From NCBI GenBank assembly GCA_963738305.1, contig CAVTVU010000001.1, positions 1,054,001-1,118,000 on the forward strand: a DNA stretch of 64,000 nucleotides, read 5' to 3'. Positions 27,211 through 34,152 of this stretch are shown here, piece by piece. The notes beneath the pieces are model-generated. The model worked only from the letters and a program-made list of their open reading frames with translations. It searched no databases and was not told the origin of the DNA. The position numbers and the translations under genes are program-made. How positions within the stretch are numbered: position 1 is the first letter of the stretch; each line of letters opens with the position of its first letter. Origin of the DNA: JBBRHQ01 sp963738305. GTDB lineage: Bacteria; Actinomycetota; Thermoleophilia; Solirubrobacterales; 70-9.

Positions 27211-27480
27211 CGGCATCAAGCCCCAAGCTATCTCGATCAGAGCTTCTGCGCTTCGTCGTAGCGAGATCGCATCCCTAGAGCGCGTGTCTCTGCGGCTCGA
27301 GCCACTCCTGCTTTGCGCGAAACCCAGGAGCGGCATTGCGCCTGGGATCTGGTGCTGGGGGTGGGCCGGATTGTGAGTCCGGCTGTCGGTGTAAATCGGC
27401 GGCAAAGAAGTGGCGATTTGCCAGGCTCGTGACGCAGTTTGCGCCTAGCTTCGACATAGGGAACAGATCGACAACAGAAA

Positions 27481-27550
27481 GCGGCACCACTGGGAATTCG
27501 AACCCAGTTTCCCGACTCATCTAGATGGGCGGTGCGTGGCTCGAACACGC
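27481..27550 (-). repeat. tRNA 3'-end remnants stacked beside tRNA-Val
   Basis: 27524-27550 read on the minus strand is a T arm with a perfect 5-bp stem (GCGTG/CACGC, loop TTCGAGC) followed by ACCGCCC and A, i.e. a variant tRNA-Val 3' end abutting the intact gene. 27481-27520 holds a second, unrelated tRNA-like T arm, CTGGG/CCCAG around TTCGAATT, with an 8-nt loop. Neither has a 5' half. They look like scars of earlier integrations or recombinations at this tRNA. The rest of 27211-27480 has no gene I can support. Confidence 0.5.
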
Positions 27551-27552
27551 GA

Positions 27553-27625
27553 TGGGCGGTACTGGGCTCGAACCAGTGACCTCCTGCTTGTAAGGCAGGC
27601 GCTCTCCCAACTGAGCTAACCGCCC
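27553..27625 (-). tRNA. tRNA-Val (anticodon TAC)
   Basis: 73 nt reading 27625 to 27553: acceptor GGGCGGT/ACCGCCC, D arm GCTC...GAGC, anticodon stem CCTGC/GCAGG with loop CTTACAA (anticodon TAC, Val GUA), T stem ACTGG/CCAGT with TTCGAGC, discriminator A. CCA is not encoded. Its 3' 44 nt recur at 12271 and (imperfectly) 23387, making it the attachment site of the island on its 3' side. Confidence 0.95.
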
Positions 27626-27683
27626 GGTGCCTCCCGATTATCGCAATGTGCCGAAGGCCCGGCGCCGCGCGATACTGGGTGGC

Positions 27684-28080
27684 GTGTCGGAGGAGAACGT
27701 GCGGATCGTGAGGCGGATCTACCGGGCCTGGGAGGACGGCTCTCCGCTCTCTTCCGGGCTGCTCGCCGAGGACATCGAGTGGGTGAACCCGAGCGAGGCG
27801 GTCGAGCGGGGGACAAGGCAGGGAGTCTCGGCCTTCGGGGAGGCCGCCGACTCGGTGACCAATACGTTCGGGAGCGCCCGAGTCGAGTTCGAGGAGTTCA
27901 TCGACGCCGGCGAGGCGGTCGTGGTGATTGGAACGCTGCGCGGGGACCGGACAGGGGAGCGGCATGGAGGTCGGTCAGCGGCAGGGGTACGTGTGGACGA
28001 TTCGGGACGGGAAGGCGGTTCGCTTCCAGTGGTTCAACGACCCCGACGCGGCCCTGCGGTCGGTCGGGTTGGGGGAGTGA
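27684..28080 (+). CDS. SnoaL-like / NTF2-fold protein, one frameshift
   Basis: GTG 27684 begins MSEENVRIVRRIYRAWEDG, the usual first helix of SnoaL-like proteins. DIEWVNPSEAVERG, then VEFEEFIDAGEAVVVIGTLRG follow. Near 27945 the frame changes and the expected last strands appear: GYVWTIRDGKAVRFQWFND, ending SVGLGE at 28080. About 131 residues when bridged. Same fold as the 6380 gene but only distantly similar. Ligand unknown. Confidence 0.65.
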
Positions 28081-28125
28081 TCGTCGTGGCGGCAGCAGGC
28101 CACAGATAGCTGAGAAGATCAGGGC

Positions 28126-28455
28126 ATGAGTGCCTCGGTGTTCTGGCGGGCGGCCCTGATCCAAACGGCTGCCGTGGCGGTGCTCTCGCTCGCCCTGGGA
28201 CTGGCCCTCCCCCACAGCTTCTTCGAGGACTGGGGTTGGTTCGTGGGTCCCGCCGCCTGGGCGGTCTGCTCTCTCGTGACCGCAAGGGCCCTGCGCCTCC
28301 CCGCCGGAATGACCCTGCTCGGAGCGGCGCTGGCGGGCATTCCCAGCCTGATCGCGGTGCTGATCGGGGCCCACTGGCTCGGGGCGGTCGTGGCGATTCT
28401 GCTCTTCGCGGCCTGGTGCGCCCGGCTGCCGAGCGGGGAGGCGGCGTGGACCTAG
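28126..28455 (+). CDS. Small integral membrane protein
   Basis: 109 residues, ATG start, with three or four hydrophobic helices covering nearly the whole length (around 10-28, 38-55, 60-78 and 80-97). The last codons overlap the GTG start of the SDR gene by 10 bp, implying one transcript. No domain recognised; a transporter or anchoring subunit role would be guesswork. Confidence 0.6.
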   Translation: MSASVFWRAALIQTAAVAVLSLALGLALPHSFFEDWGWFVGPAAWAVCSLVTARALRLPAGMTLLGAALAGIPSLIAVLIGAHWLGAVVAILLFAAWCARLPSGEAAWT

Positions 28456-29202
28456 GGCTCGAAAGCCGAGTGGCGTTGGTGATGGGCGCCAGCAAGGGGA
28501 TCGGCCGCGGGATCGCCGAGTCGCTGGCGGGCGAGGGCGCCAGGGTGGCGATTGCCTCGCGCTCGCGCGAGCCCCTCGAGGCCGCTGCCGCCGAGATCCC
28601 CGGAGAGGTGACGGCCTTCGTCGCCGACACCGACGACCTCGACCGGCTCGCACGGCTGCCCGACGAGGTCGTGGAGGTGCTCGGGCCGGTCGAGATCCTC
28701 GTCACCAACACCGGCGGCCCGCCGTTCGGCGCGGCGCTCGAGCACGGGACGGAAATCTGGACCGACGCCTACCGCTCGCTGGTCCTCGCTCCGCGGGTAC
28801 TGGCCAAGGCGGTGCTCGCGGGGATGCGCGAGCGGGGCTGGGGGCGGATCGTCAACGTCGGCTCCAGCTCCACCCGCGAGCCGATCCCGGGCCTGGGGCT
28901 CTCCAACTCACACCGGATGGCGGCGATCGGGTTCTTCAAGACCTTGGCCGAGCGAGGTCGCCGGGGACGGCATCACCATCAACACGGTGGCCACCGGACG
29001 CTTCGCCACCGAGCGCCTGGCGGGACCGGACGGCTCGCTCGACGCGGCCGAGGCTGCGGCGAAGGAGCAGGTGCCCGCCGGGCGGCTAGGAAGACCGGAG
29101 GAGTACGGCGATCTGGTCGCCTTCCTCTGCTCCGAGCGCGCCGCCTACATCACCGGCACCGTGATGCCGATCGACGGCGGCATGCTGCGCTCGGCCTTCT
29201 GA
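28446..29202 (+). CDS. Atypical short-chain dehydrogenase/reductase, one frameshift
   Basis: GTG 28446. NAD(P)-binding GASKGIGRG (TGxxxGxG class) near residue 14; NTGGPPFG stands in the NNAG position, followed by IVNVGSSSTREPIPG. The canonical YxxxK is replaced by SNSHR (S-x3-R), a substitution known in a FabG-like subfamily with LSNxxR. The frame changes near 28952. From there TINTVATGRFATERL ... GRLGRPEEYGDLVAFLCSE ... GTVMPIDGGMLRSAF completes the fold. About 251 residues. Without the catalytic Tyr, ordinary carbonyl reduction is uncertain. Confidence 0.75.
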
Positions 29203-29212
29203 GCGGGCGGAG

Positions 29213-30004
29213 CTAGGCGGCCGCCGCCTTGGCGGGCGTGCCCGGCGCCGGGGCCTTGGCGAGAGAACCGTGGCGGGAGCGGACCACCATCACCCAGACG
29301 AGCCCGGCGGCGATCATCGCCAGGCTCTCGAGTTGCGCCTGGGTGAGGCCGAGGAAAACGTGGTCGTTGCGGCGGATGAACTCGACCAGGAAGCGCTCTG
29401 ACCCGGCGTAGATCAGGTAGATCGCGAAGAGGATGCCGGCGCGGAAGCGGTCGCGCAGCTGCCAGAGCAGGTAGGCGCAGAAGGACATCGCGACGGTCTC
29501 GTAGACGGGGGTCGGGTGAACGGTCTGGGTGGTGGGCACGGTGCCGTCGGGATAGCTCATCGCCCAGGGGCCGTCCCAGGCCTTGCCGTAGTCGCCGTCT
29601 CCGGAGAGCTGGCAGCCGATCCGGCCGATCGCGTAGCCGATCGCCAGCGAGGGAGCGCAGACGTCGAGCAGCACCAGGCCGAGGAAGCCCCGGTACCAGG
29701 CCCAGAGCAGGACGGCGATCGCGCCGCCTATCGCGCCGCCGTACCAGACGAGGCCGGAGCCCGAAAAGAGGTTGCCGATCAGGTCGTTCTTGACCTGGTC
29801 GTAGTTCTCGACGATGAAGTAGATCCGCGAGCCGACCACCCCGCCGACCAGAGCCGCGAAGCACATCTCATAGGCCCAGTCGGCCGGTTTGCCGAGCTCC
29901 GGGAGCCGCTTGACGATCAGCGCACCGGCGGCGAGGAAGCCGAGCGCGAACATGATCCCGAAGGTCTGGAGGGTGAGTGGGCCTAGGTGGATCTCTGGGT
30001 ACAT
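29213..30004 (-). CDS. lgt: Prolipoprotein diacylglyceryl transferase
   Basis: 263 residues, ATG 30004. Seven-TM inner-membrane enzyme that transfers diacylglycerol from phosphatidylglycerol to the lipobox Cys. Seen: N-terminal MYPEIHLGPL, LVWYGGAIGG, the Lgt signature region IGRIGCQLSGDGDYG, TPVYE, and the C-terminal AGSERFLVEFIRRNDH. The usual NGE of the signature is SGDGDYG here, a common actinobacterial variant. The tail ends in a flexible Ala/Pro/Lys stretch. Convergent with the SDR gene, 10 bp apart; tRNA-Glu lies just upstream. Confidence 0.93.
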   Translation of the reverse strand: MYPEIHLGPLTLQTFGIMFALGFLAAGALIVKRLPELGKPADWAYEMCFAALVGGVVGSRIYFIVENYDQVKNDLIGNLFSGSGLVWYGGAIGGAIAVLLWAWYRGFLGLVLLDVCAPSLAIGYAIGRIGCQLSGDGDYGKAWDGPWAMSYPDGTVPTTQTVHPTPVYETVAMSFCAYLLWQLRDRFRAGILFAIYLIYAGSERFLVEFIRRNDHVFLGLTQAQLESLAMIAAGLVWVMVVRSRHGSLAKAPAPGTPAKAAAA

Positions 30005-30014
30005 GGTGGTTCTA

Positions 30015-30086
30015 TAGCCCCGGCGAGAATCGAACTCGCGTCTTCAGGATGAAAACCTGATGTCCTGACCACTGGACGACGGGGCC
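30015..30086 (-). tRNA. tRNA-Glu (anticodon TTC)
   Basis: 72 nt reading 30086 to 30015: acceptor GGCCCCG/CGGGGCT (G-T end pair), D arm GTCC...GGAC, anticodon stem TCAGG/CCTGA with loop TTTTCAT (anticodon TTC), T stem GCGAG/CTCGC with TTCGATT, discriminator A. Lies 10 bp upstream of lgt on the same strand. Confidence 0.93.
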
Positions 30087-30132
30087 GGGTCGCCGGCAAG
30101 TCTAGGGCGCAGCAAGCCGCGGGCCCCGCGGG

Positions 30133-30183
30133 GGTCGAGTGGACGAAATCATCTCCGCTTCTGTCGAAATCGTCCACTCGACC
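30133..30183. terminator. Long-loop perfect inverted repeat downstream of argF
   Basis: GGTCGAGTGGACGA (30133-30146) and its exact complement (30170-30183) form a 14-bp stem with a 23-nt spacer. It lies between the argF stop (30220) and tRNA-Glu. There is no U-tract, so it could be a Rho-independent-like barrier of the GC-rich actinobacterial type or a protein-binding operator. The spacer itself contains the short repeat CGAAATC on both sides. Confidence 0.45.
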
Positions 30184-30219
30184 GGATTGGACCTTCCCCG
30201 CGTCAGCGGACCGCCCCGG

Positions 30220-31107
30220 TCAGTCAGCGAGCAGCATCTCCAGAAGCGCCTTCTGCGCGTGCAGGCGGTTCTCGGCCTGGTCCCAGACCGCGGAGCGATC
30301 GCCGTAGAGGACCTCGGCGCTGATCTCCTCCCCCGGGTGGGCGGGCAGGCAGTGCAGGACGATGGCCCGCTCGGAGGCGAGCGAGAGCAGGTCGGCGTCT
30401 AGCTGGTAGGGCGCCAGCGCAGCGCGCCGGCGCTCGGACTCCGCGAGGTCATCGCCGAGGCTGACCCAGACGTCGGTGTAGAGCGCATCGGCGCCGTCGG
30501 CCGCGGCGCGCGGGTCCTCGGTGAGCCGGGCGCCGTGGCCCGGCTCGAGCTGAAAGGTGTCGGGTGCCGCGACGGTCACCTCGACGTCGGCCAGCTCCCC
30601 GGCGATGGTCAGCGAGCGGGCCACGTTGTTGCCGTCCCCGAGGAAGCTGAGGCGAGCACCGTTCAGCTCGCCGAAGCGCTCGCCCATCGTCATCAGGTCA
30701 GCCAGCGCCTGGCAGGGATGGTGGAGCGGCGTCAGCGCGTTCACCACCGGCACCTCCGTCGCCTCGGCCAGCGCCTCGACCTCCTCGTGGGACGTGCCCC
30801 GGATCACGATCGCGTCCACGTAGCGCGACAGCACCCGGGCGGTGTCCCCGATCGACTCCCCCCTCCCGAGCTGCATCTCATCGCCCCGCAGCACAAGCGG
30901 CGTCCCGCCCAGCTCCGCGACCCCCACCTCGAAGGAGACCCGCGTCCGCGTCGAGGCCATCTGGAACACCAATGCGACGCTCTTCCCAGCGAGCGAGTCC
31001 GAGCCGAGGCCCTCGCCCCGCCCCGCCTTCAGCTCGGCGGCGCGCTCGAGCAGGGAGCGCAACTCGAACGCCCCTAGCTCCTCGCCGGTGAGGAAGTGCC
31101 TCGGCAA
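30220..31107 (-). CDS. argF: Ornithine carbamoyltransferase
   Basis: About 295 residues from TTG 31107 (MPRHFLTGEEL); the open frame runs back to 31254 but homology starts here. Carbamoyl-phosphate motif STRTRVSFE, HPCQALADL, and the ornithine loop HCLPAHPGEEIS are all intact. Catalyses carbamoyl phosphate + ornithine to citrulline, the sixth step of arginine synthesis. No other arg genes are nearby, so it is probably expressed alone. Divergent from the EEP hydrolase with only ~19 bp between starts. Confidence 0.92.
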   Translation of the reverse strand: MPRHFLTGEELGAFELRSLLERAAELKAGRGEGLGSDSLAGKSVALVFQMASTRTRVSFEVGVAELGGTPLVLRGDEMQLGRGESIGDTARVLSRYVDAIVIRGTSHEEVEALAEATEVPVVNALTPLHHPCQALADLMTMGERFGELNGARLSFLGDGNNVARSLTIAGELADVEVTVAAPDTFQLEPGHGARLTEDPRAAADGADALYTDVWVSLGDDLAESERRRAALAPYQLDADLLSLASERAIVLHCLPAHPGEEISAEVLYGDRSAVWDQAENRLHAQKALLEMLLAD

Positions 31108-31126
31108 GACGCGGATACTACGCCGG

Positions 31127-31948
31127 GTGCGGCTGCGGGCGATCACCTGGAATCTCTTCCACGGGCGCGACTTTCCGCCCAACCGGGCGCTCTTCACCTG
31201 GCGCTCGCGGCTGCTGCGGATCAGCGAGCGCGACGCCACCCACCTCCAGGTCAATCGCAGCCTGCTGGCCGAGTTCGCCGGCCTGATCGACCGCGCCGAG
31301 TGGGACGTGATCCTCCTCCAGGAGTGCCCGCCCCGCTACGCCTCCCCCCTTGCACACGCCTGCGACGCCGACGCCCATCGCGTCCTCACCTCCCGCAACC
31401 AGCTTCTCCCCCTCCGCACCGCGCTCGCCCTCGCCAACCCGGACCTGATCGCCTCCAATGACGGCGGCTCCAACCTCACCCTCGTCCGGCGCGGTTCGCC
31501 GCTCGGGCAGATCGTCGAGCGCCGCGAGTTCGTCCTGCGGGAGCGGCGTCCCGAGCGGCGGATGATGGCCCTCACCCGCACCTTCTCGGGGCTCTGCGTC
31601 GCCAACCTCCACGCCACCAGCAACGTCCCCACCTACACCTCCGCCGAGCTCCCGGCCGCCGCCGAGCACGCCCTCTCGTGGGCCCGCGGGGCACCGCTGA
31701 TCTTCGGCGGCGACCTCAACCTGCGCCCCGCCGAGCACCCGGCCGTGTTCGAGGATCTCGGCGAGCGCTTCGGCCTGCGCCCACCCACCGCACCCGGCTC
31801 GATCGATCATCTGCTCTCCCGCGGCCTCGAGATCGTCGAGCCCCCGACCGCCTGGCCGCCGGAGCGCCGCGAAGAGGTTAATGAGGAAGGGCGGGCGATC
31901 CGACTCTCCGACCACGCCCCGGTCGAAGCGGCCTTCGCCCTCTCCTGA
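31127..31948 (+). CDS. Endonuclease/exonuclease/phosphatase (EEP) family protein
   Basis: 273 residues from GTG 31127 (MRLRAITWNLFHGRD), the N in TWN being the first metal-site motif. Then DVILLQECPP (catalytic Glu), VANLHATSN, FGGDLNLRP (Asp and Asn of the active site) and the terminal SDHAPV (Asp-His pair). All EEP hallmarks are intact. No signal peptide, so intracellular. Substrate (nucleic acid, phospholipid or inositol phosphate) is not resolvable. Confidence 0.82.
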   Translation: MRLRAITWNLFHGRDFPPNRALFTWRSRLLRISERDATHLQVNRSLLAEFAGLIDRAEWDVILLQECPPRYASPLAHACDADAHRVLTSRNQLLPLRTALALANPDLIASNDGGSNLTLVRRGSPLGQIVERREFVLRERRPERRMMALTRTFSGLCVANLHATSNVPTYTSAELPAAAEHALSWARGAPLIFGGDLNLRPAEHPAVFEDLGERFGLRPPTAPGSIDHLLSRGLEIVEPPTAWPPERREEVNEEGRAIRLSDHAPVEAAFALS

Positions 31949-32041
31949 ATCCGGGTCTGCGCCCCGGGAATTGCCCGCCTGCGCCGCGGATGCGATAGTC
32001 AGTCTCATCCCCACAGACCAGTCGAGGAGGCGAAGCGGAAG

Positions 32042-32647
32042 ATGGCAGCGAAGAAGAGCACCGGCAAGGCGGGCGCGCGGAGGTCCGGCGGCAAGAGGTC
32101 CGCTGCGAGCTCAAAGAGCCGCGCGAGCCGCTCCAGCACCCCGACCACCGGACTCGACAAGAGTGTCGAGAGCTTCCGCGAGAGCCTGGAGAGCACCTTC
32201 AGCCGCGAGCGCTTCCAGGAGGTCGCCGACGACTTCGTCGAGCGCGGCCGCATGACCCGCTCCGACGCCGAGAAGATGGTGTCCGACCTTGTCACCCGCA
32301 GCCGCAAGCAGACCGACAACCTGGTCAAGGAGCTGGACAAGCTGGTCAAGCAGGCACGGCGGGAGGCACGCCGGCAGACGGCGCCGGTGCGCAAGCAGGC
32401 CGGCCGCGCGGCCCGTCAGGCCCGCGACGCCGTCGACCCCGCCCTCGCGCAGGCCGACCGGCTGCGTCGCCGCGCCGGCGTCCCCTCGCCCTTCCCGATC
32501 ACCGCCTACGACCAGCTCACCGCGGCGCAGATCAAGTCACGGCTCGGCGACCTGACCCCGGCCGAGCTGCGCAAGGTCCGCGACTACGAGAAGCAGAACT
32601 CGAAGCGCAAGGGCGTTATCTCAGCGGTCGAGAAGAAGCTCGCCTGA
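32042..32647 (+). CDS. Lys/Arg-rich histone-like protein with a helical C-terminal domain
   Basis: 201 residues, ATG with GGAGG-type RBS upstream. Residues 1-40 are a basic Lys/Arg/Ser/Ala tail (AAKKSTGKAG...), like H1-type or phasin-type tails. Residues 45-145 are heptad-like, charged helices (SFRESLESTF ... VKELDKLVKQARREARRQ). Residues ~155-200 form a compact domain: YDQLTAAQIKSRLGDL, then TPAELRKVRDYEKQNSKRK, which recurs in actinobacterial proteins of unknown function. Architecture suggests DNA or polyphosphate/PHA-granule association (inference). Confidence 0.55.
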   Translation: MAAKKSTGKAGARRSGGKRSAASSKSRASRSSTPTTGLDKSVESFRESLESTFSRERFQEVADDFVERGRMTRSDAEKMVSDLVTRSRKQTDNLVKELDKLVKQARREARRQTAPVRKQAGRAARQARDAVDPALAQADRLRRRAGVPSPFPITAYDQLTAAQIKSRLGDLTPAELRKVRDYEKQNSKRKGVISAVEKKLA

Positions 32648-32661
32648 GCGCCGCTCAGGCG
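32641..32661. terminator. Hairpin spanning both stop codons of convergent genes
   Basis: CGCCTGAG (32641-32648) and CTCAGGCG (32654-32661) form an 8-bp perfect stem with a 5-nt loop. The TGA stops of the basic protein and of the convergent peptidase lie inside the two arms. Symmetric, so it could act for both genes. Confidence 0.5.
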
Positions 32662-34133
32662 AACTCCGCGGCCAGCTCCTCGAAGCGGAGCTCCTCGCCC
32701 AGCGACTCCGCGAGGAGCTCGTCGGCGCGAAGCCGCTGACCGCCGCTCCATAGTCCGACGAGCCACTGCCCTGCCTCCGGGTCGGCGAACCACTCCTCCC
32801 CCAGGCTTGCCCGCAGGTGCCGCCGCCAGTGCGCCTCGAGCGCCCAGGCGCGCAGGTAGGAGGCGACGTAGAAGCCGCGGTCGACGTCGTCGAGCCACAT
32901 CTCCTCGCCCCAGGCGACGCAGGTGGCGGCGCTCAACAACTCCGCGTAGCGGGCCGGCATCCGCTCGAGGTCGGGGCCGGCGCCGTGAAGCTCCAGCTCG
33001 TAGGCGATCTTGGCCGCGTAGCGGCGCAGGAAGTAGAGCCTCACCGCGCGTACATGCGCCACAACGGGGTCGGGGTCCGCCTCAAGTGCCCGGGAGAGCC
33101 AGGCGGGGTCCTCGGCGATCTGATCGAAGAGGAAGGCGAAGGACTCGGTCACCGAGTTGTCGCCGAGGTGGCGGAACTCGGCCGGGAGCGCGGGGTCCAT
33201 GTGGGCGAAGTGCTGGGCGTGGCCGCCCTCGTGGAAGAGAGCGGCGAAGTCCTCGCGACCGCCGACCTTGGGCACGACCAGATACACCTCGCCGGGGATC
33301 CGCACCGGAGCGCAGTAGGCCCGCGGGGTCTTGGTCGGCCGCTGCTCGGTGTCGAGGATGATGTTGGGCTGGCCCGCGAGGTCGAGCCCGAGCCCGGTCA
33401 TTGTCTCGCCGAATGCGGGCAGGAGGCGCTCTCCGGAGTAGCTGGCGTCGAGCGCCGGGGCGCGGAAGAAGCGGGCCAGGTCGGCCCGCTGCGTCTGGGC
33501 GCGACCGAACCCGAGGACCTTCTCCAGCTCGGGGTCGAGCAGCTCCGCGTAGACCTCCTCGGTCGCCTCGAGGAAGGCGCTCGTCTGGGCGGCCAGCGCG
33601 TCGAAGTCGATCCCGCTCAGCTCCGAGTGGGCCGCCGCGTAGCTCGGCCACCCCAGCTCGACGACGAGCTGGTGCGATCGCTCCAGGACGGCGCTGTGCA
33701 ATGGGTTGATCTCCTCTTCGAGCAGCTCCATCCGGGAGGTCTCGATCGCGCGGCGACGATCCGCGTCGGGCTCGTTCGCCTGCTCGACCGGCGCCATCCG
33801 GTAGGGGATCTCGGTGCCGTCCACGTTGATCACCAGCTCGGCCTCCCGGGCGGCGACCGTCGCCTCCTCGGCCGCGCAGGCCCGCCCCAGGTAGGCGCCG
33901 ACGGCGAAGGCGAGCAGATGGCCGGTGCGGCGGTGCGCCTCACCGCTCGCCGCCTGGTGGGCCTTCCGCAGCTCGTCGATCGCCTCGCGGCTGAACAGGT
34001 AGGGACGGCGCGCGTAGACCTCCTCGACGTCGTAGGTCGGCGACTGCCCGGAGAAGTGCAGGTGGTAGGTGAGGTCGAGCTCGGCGAGGAACTCCTCGGC
34101 CTCGGCCGAGTAGGTGTCGAGGTCGAACGCCAA
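32655..34133 (-). CDS. M3-family-like zinc metallopeptidase
   Basis: 492 residues, cytoplasmic. The zinc motif is FHEGGHAQHF (HExxH with the Glu as EGGH variant: H-E-G-G-H) near residue 307, with NSVTESFAFLF about 25 residues later supplying the third ligand Glu, as in oligoendopeptidase F/M3 enzymes. Mostly helical before and after. Related actinobacterial proteins are annotated as M3 oligopeptidases. Substrate would be intracellular peptides. Divergent from the RNA methyltransferase gene by 19 bp. Confidence 0.78.
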   Translation of the reverse strand: MAFDLDTYSAEAEEFLAELDLTYHLHFSGQSPTYDVEEVYARRPYLFSREAIDELRKAHQAASGEAHRRTGHLLAFAVGAYLGRACAAEEATVAAREAELVINVDGTEIPYRMAPVEQANEPDADRRRAIETSRMELLEEEINPLHSAVLERSHQLVVELGWPSYAAAHSELSGIDFDALAAQTSAFLEATEEVYAELLDPELEKVLGFGRAQTQRADLARFFRAPALDASYSGERLLPAFGETMTGLGLDLAGQPNIILDTEQRPTKTPRAYCAPVRIPGEVYLVVPKVGGREDFAALFHEGGHAQHFAHMDPALPAEFRHLGDNSVTESFAFLFDQIAEDPAWLSRALEADPDPVVAHVRAVRLYFLRRYAAKIAYELELHGAGPDLERMPARYAELLSAATCVAWGEEMWLDDVDRGFYVASYLRAWALEAHWRRHLRASLGEEWFADPEAGQWLVGLWSGGQRLRADELLAESLGEELRFEELAAEFA

Positions 34134-34152
34134 GGGCTGGCACGATAGGGAA

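Larger units (their letters stand above)
12271..27596. mobile_element. Putative tRNA-Val genomic island, possibly two elements in tandem
   Basis: Bounded on the right by the intact tRNA-Val (3' end at 27553) and on the left by the 48-bp perfect tRNA copy. An imperfect copy at 23387-23434 divides it into ~11.1 kb and ~4.2 kb segments. The insert lies on the 3' side of the tRNA, the expected side. Its contents differ from the flanks: secreted repeat proteins, an ABC exporter, an IS21 element and many broken ORFs, with visibly less uniform GC-rich codon use. No integrase, excisionase or relaxase is recognisable, so the element is probably immobile, or was moved by a recombinase now lost. Confidence 0.6.
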
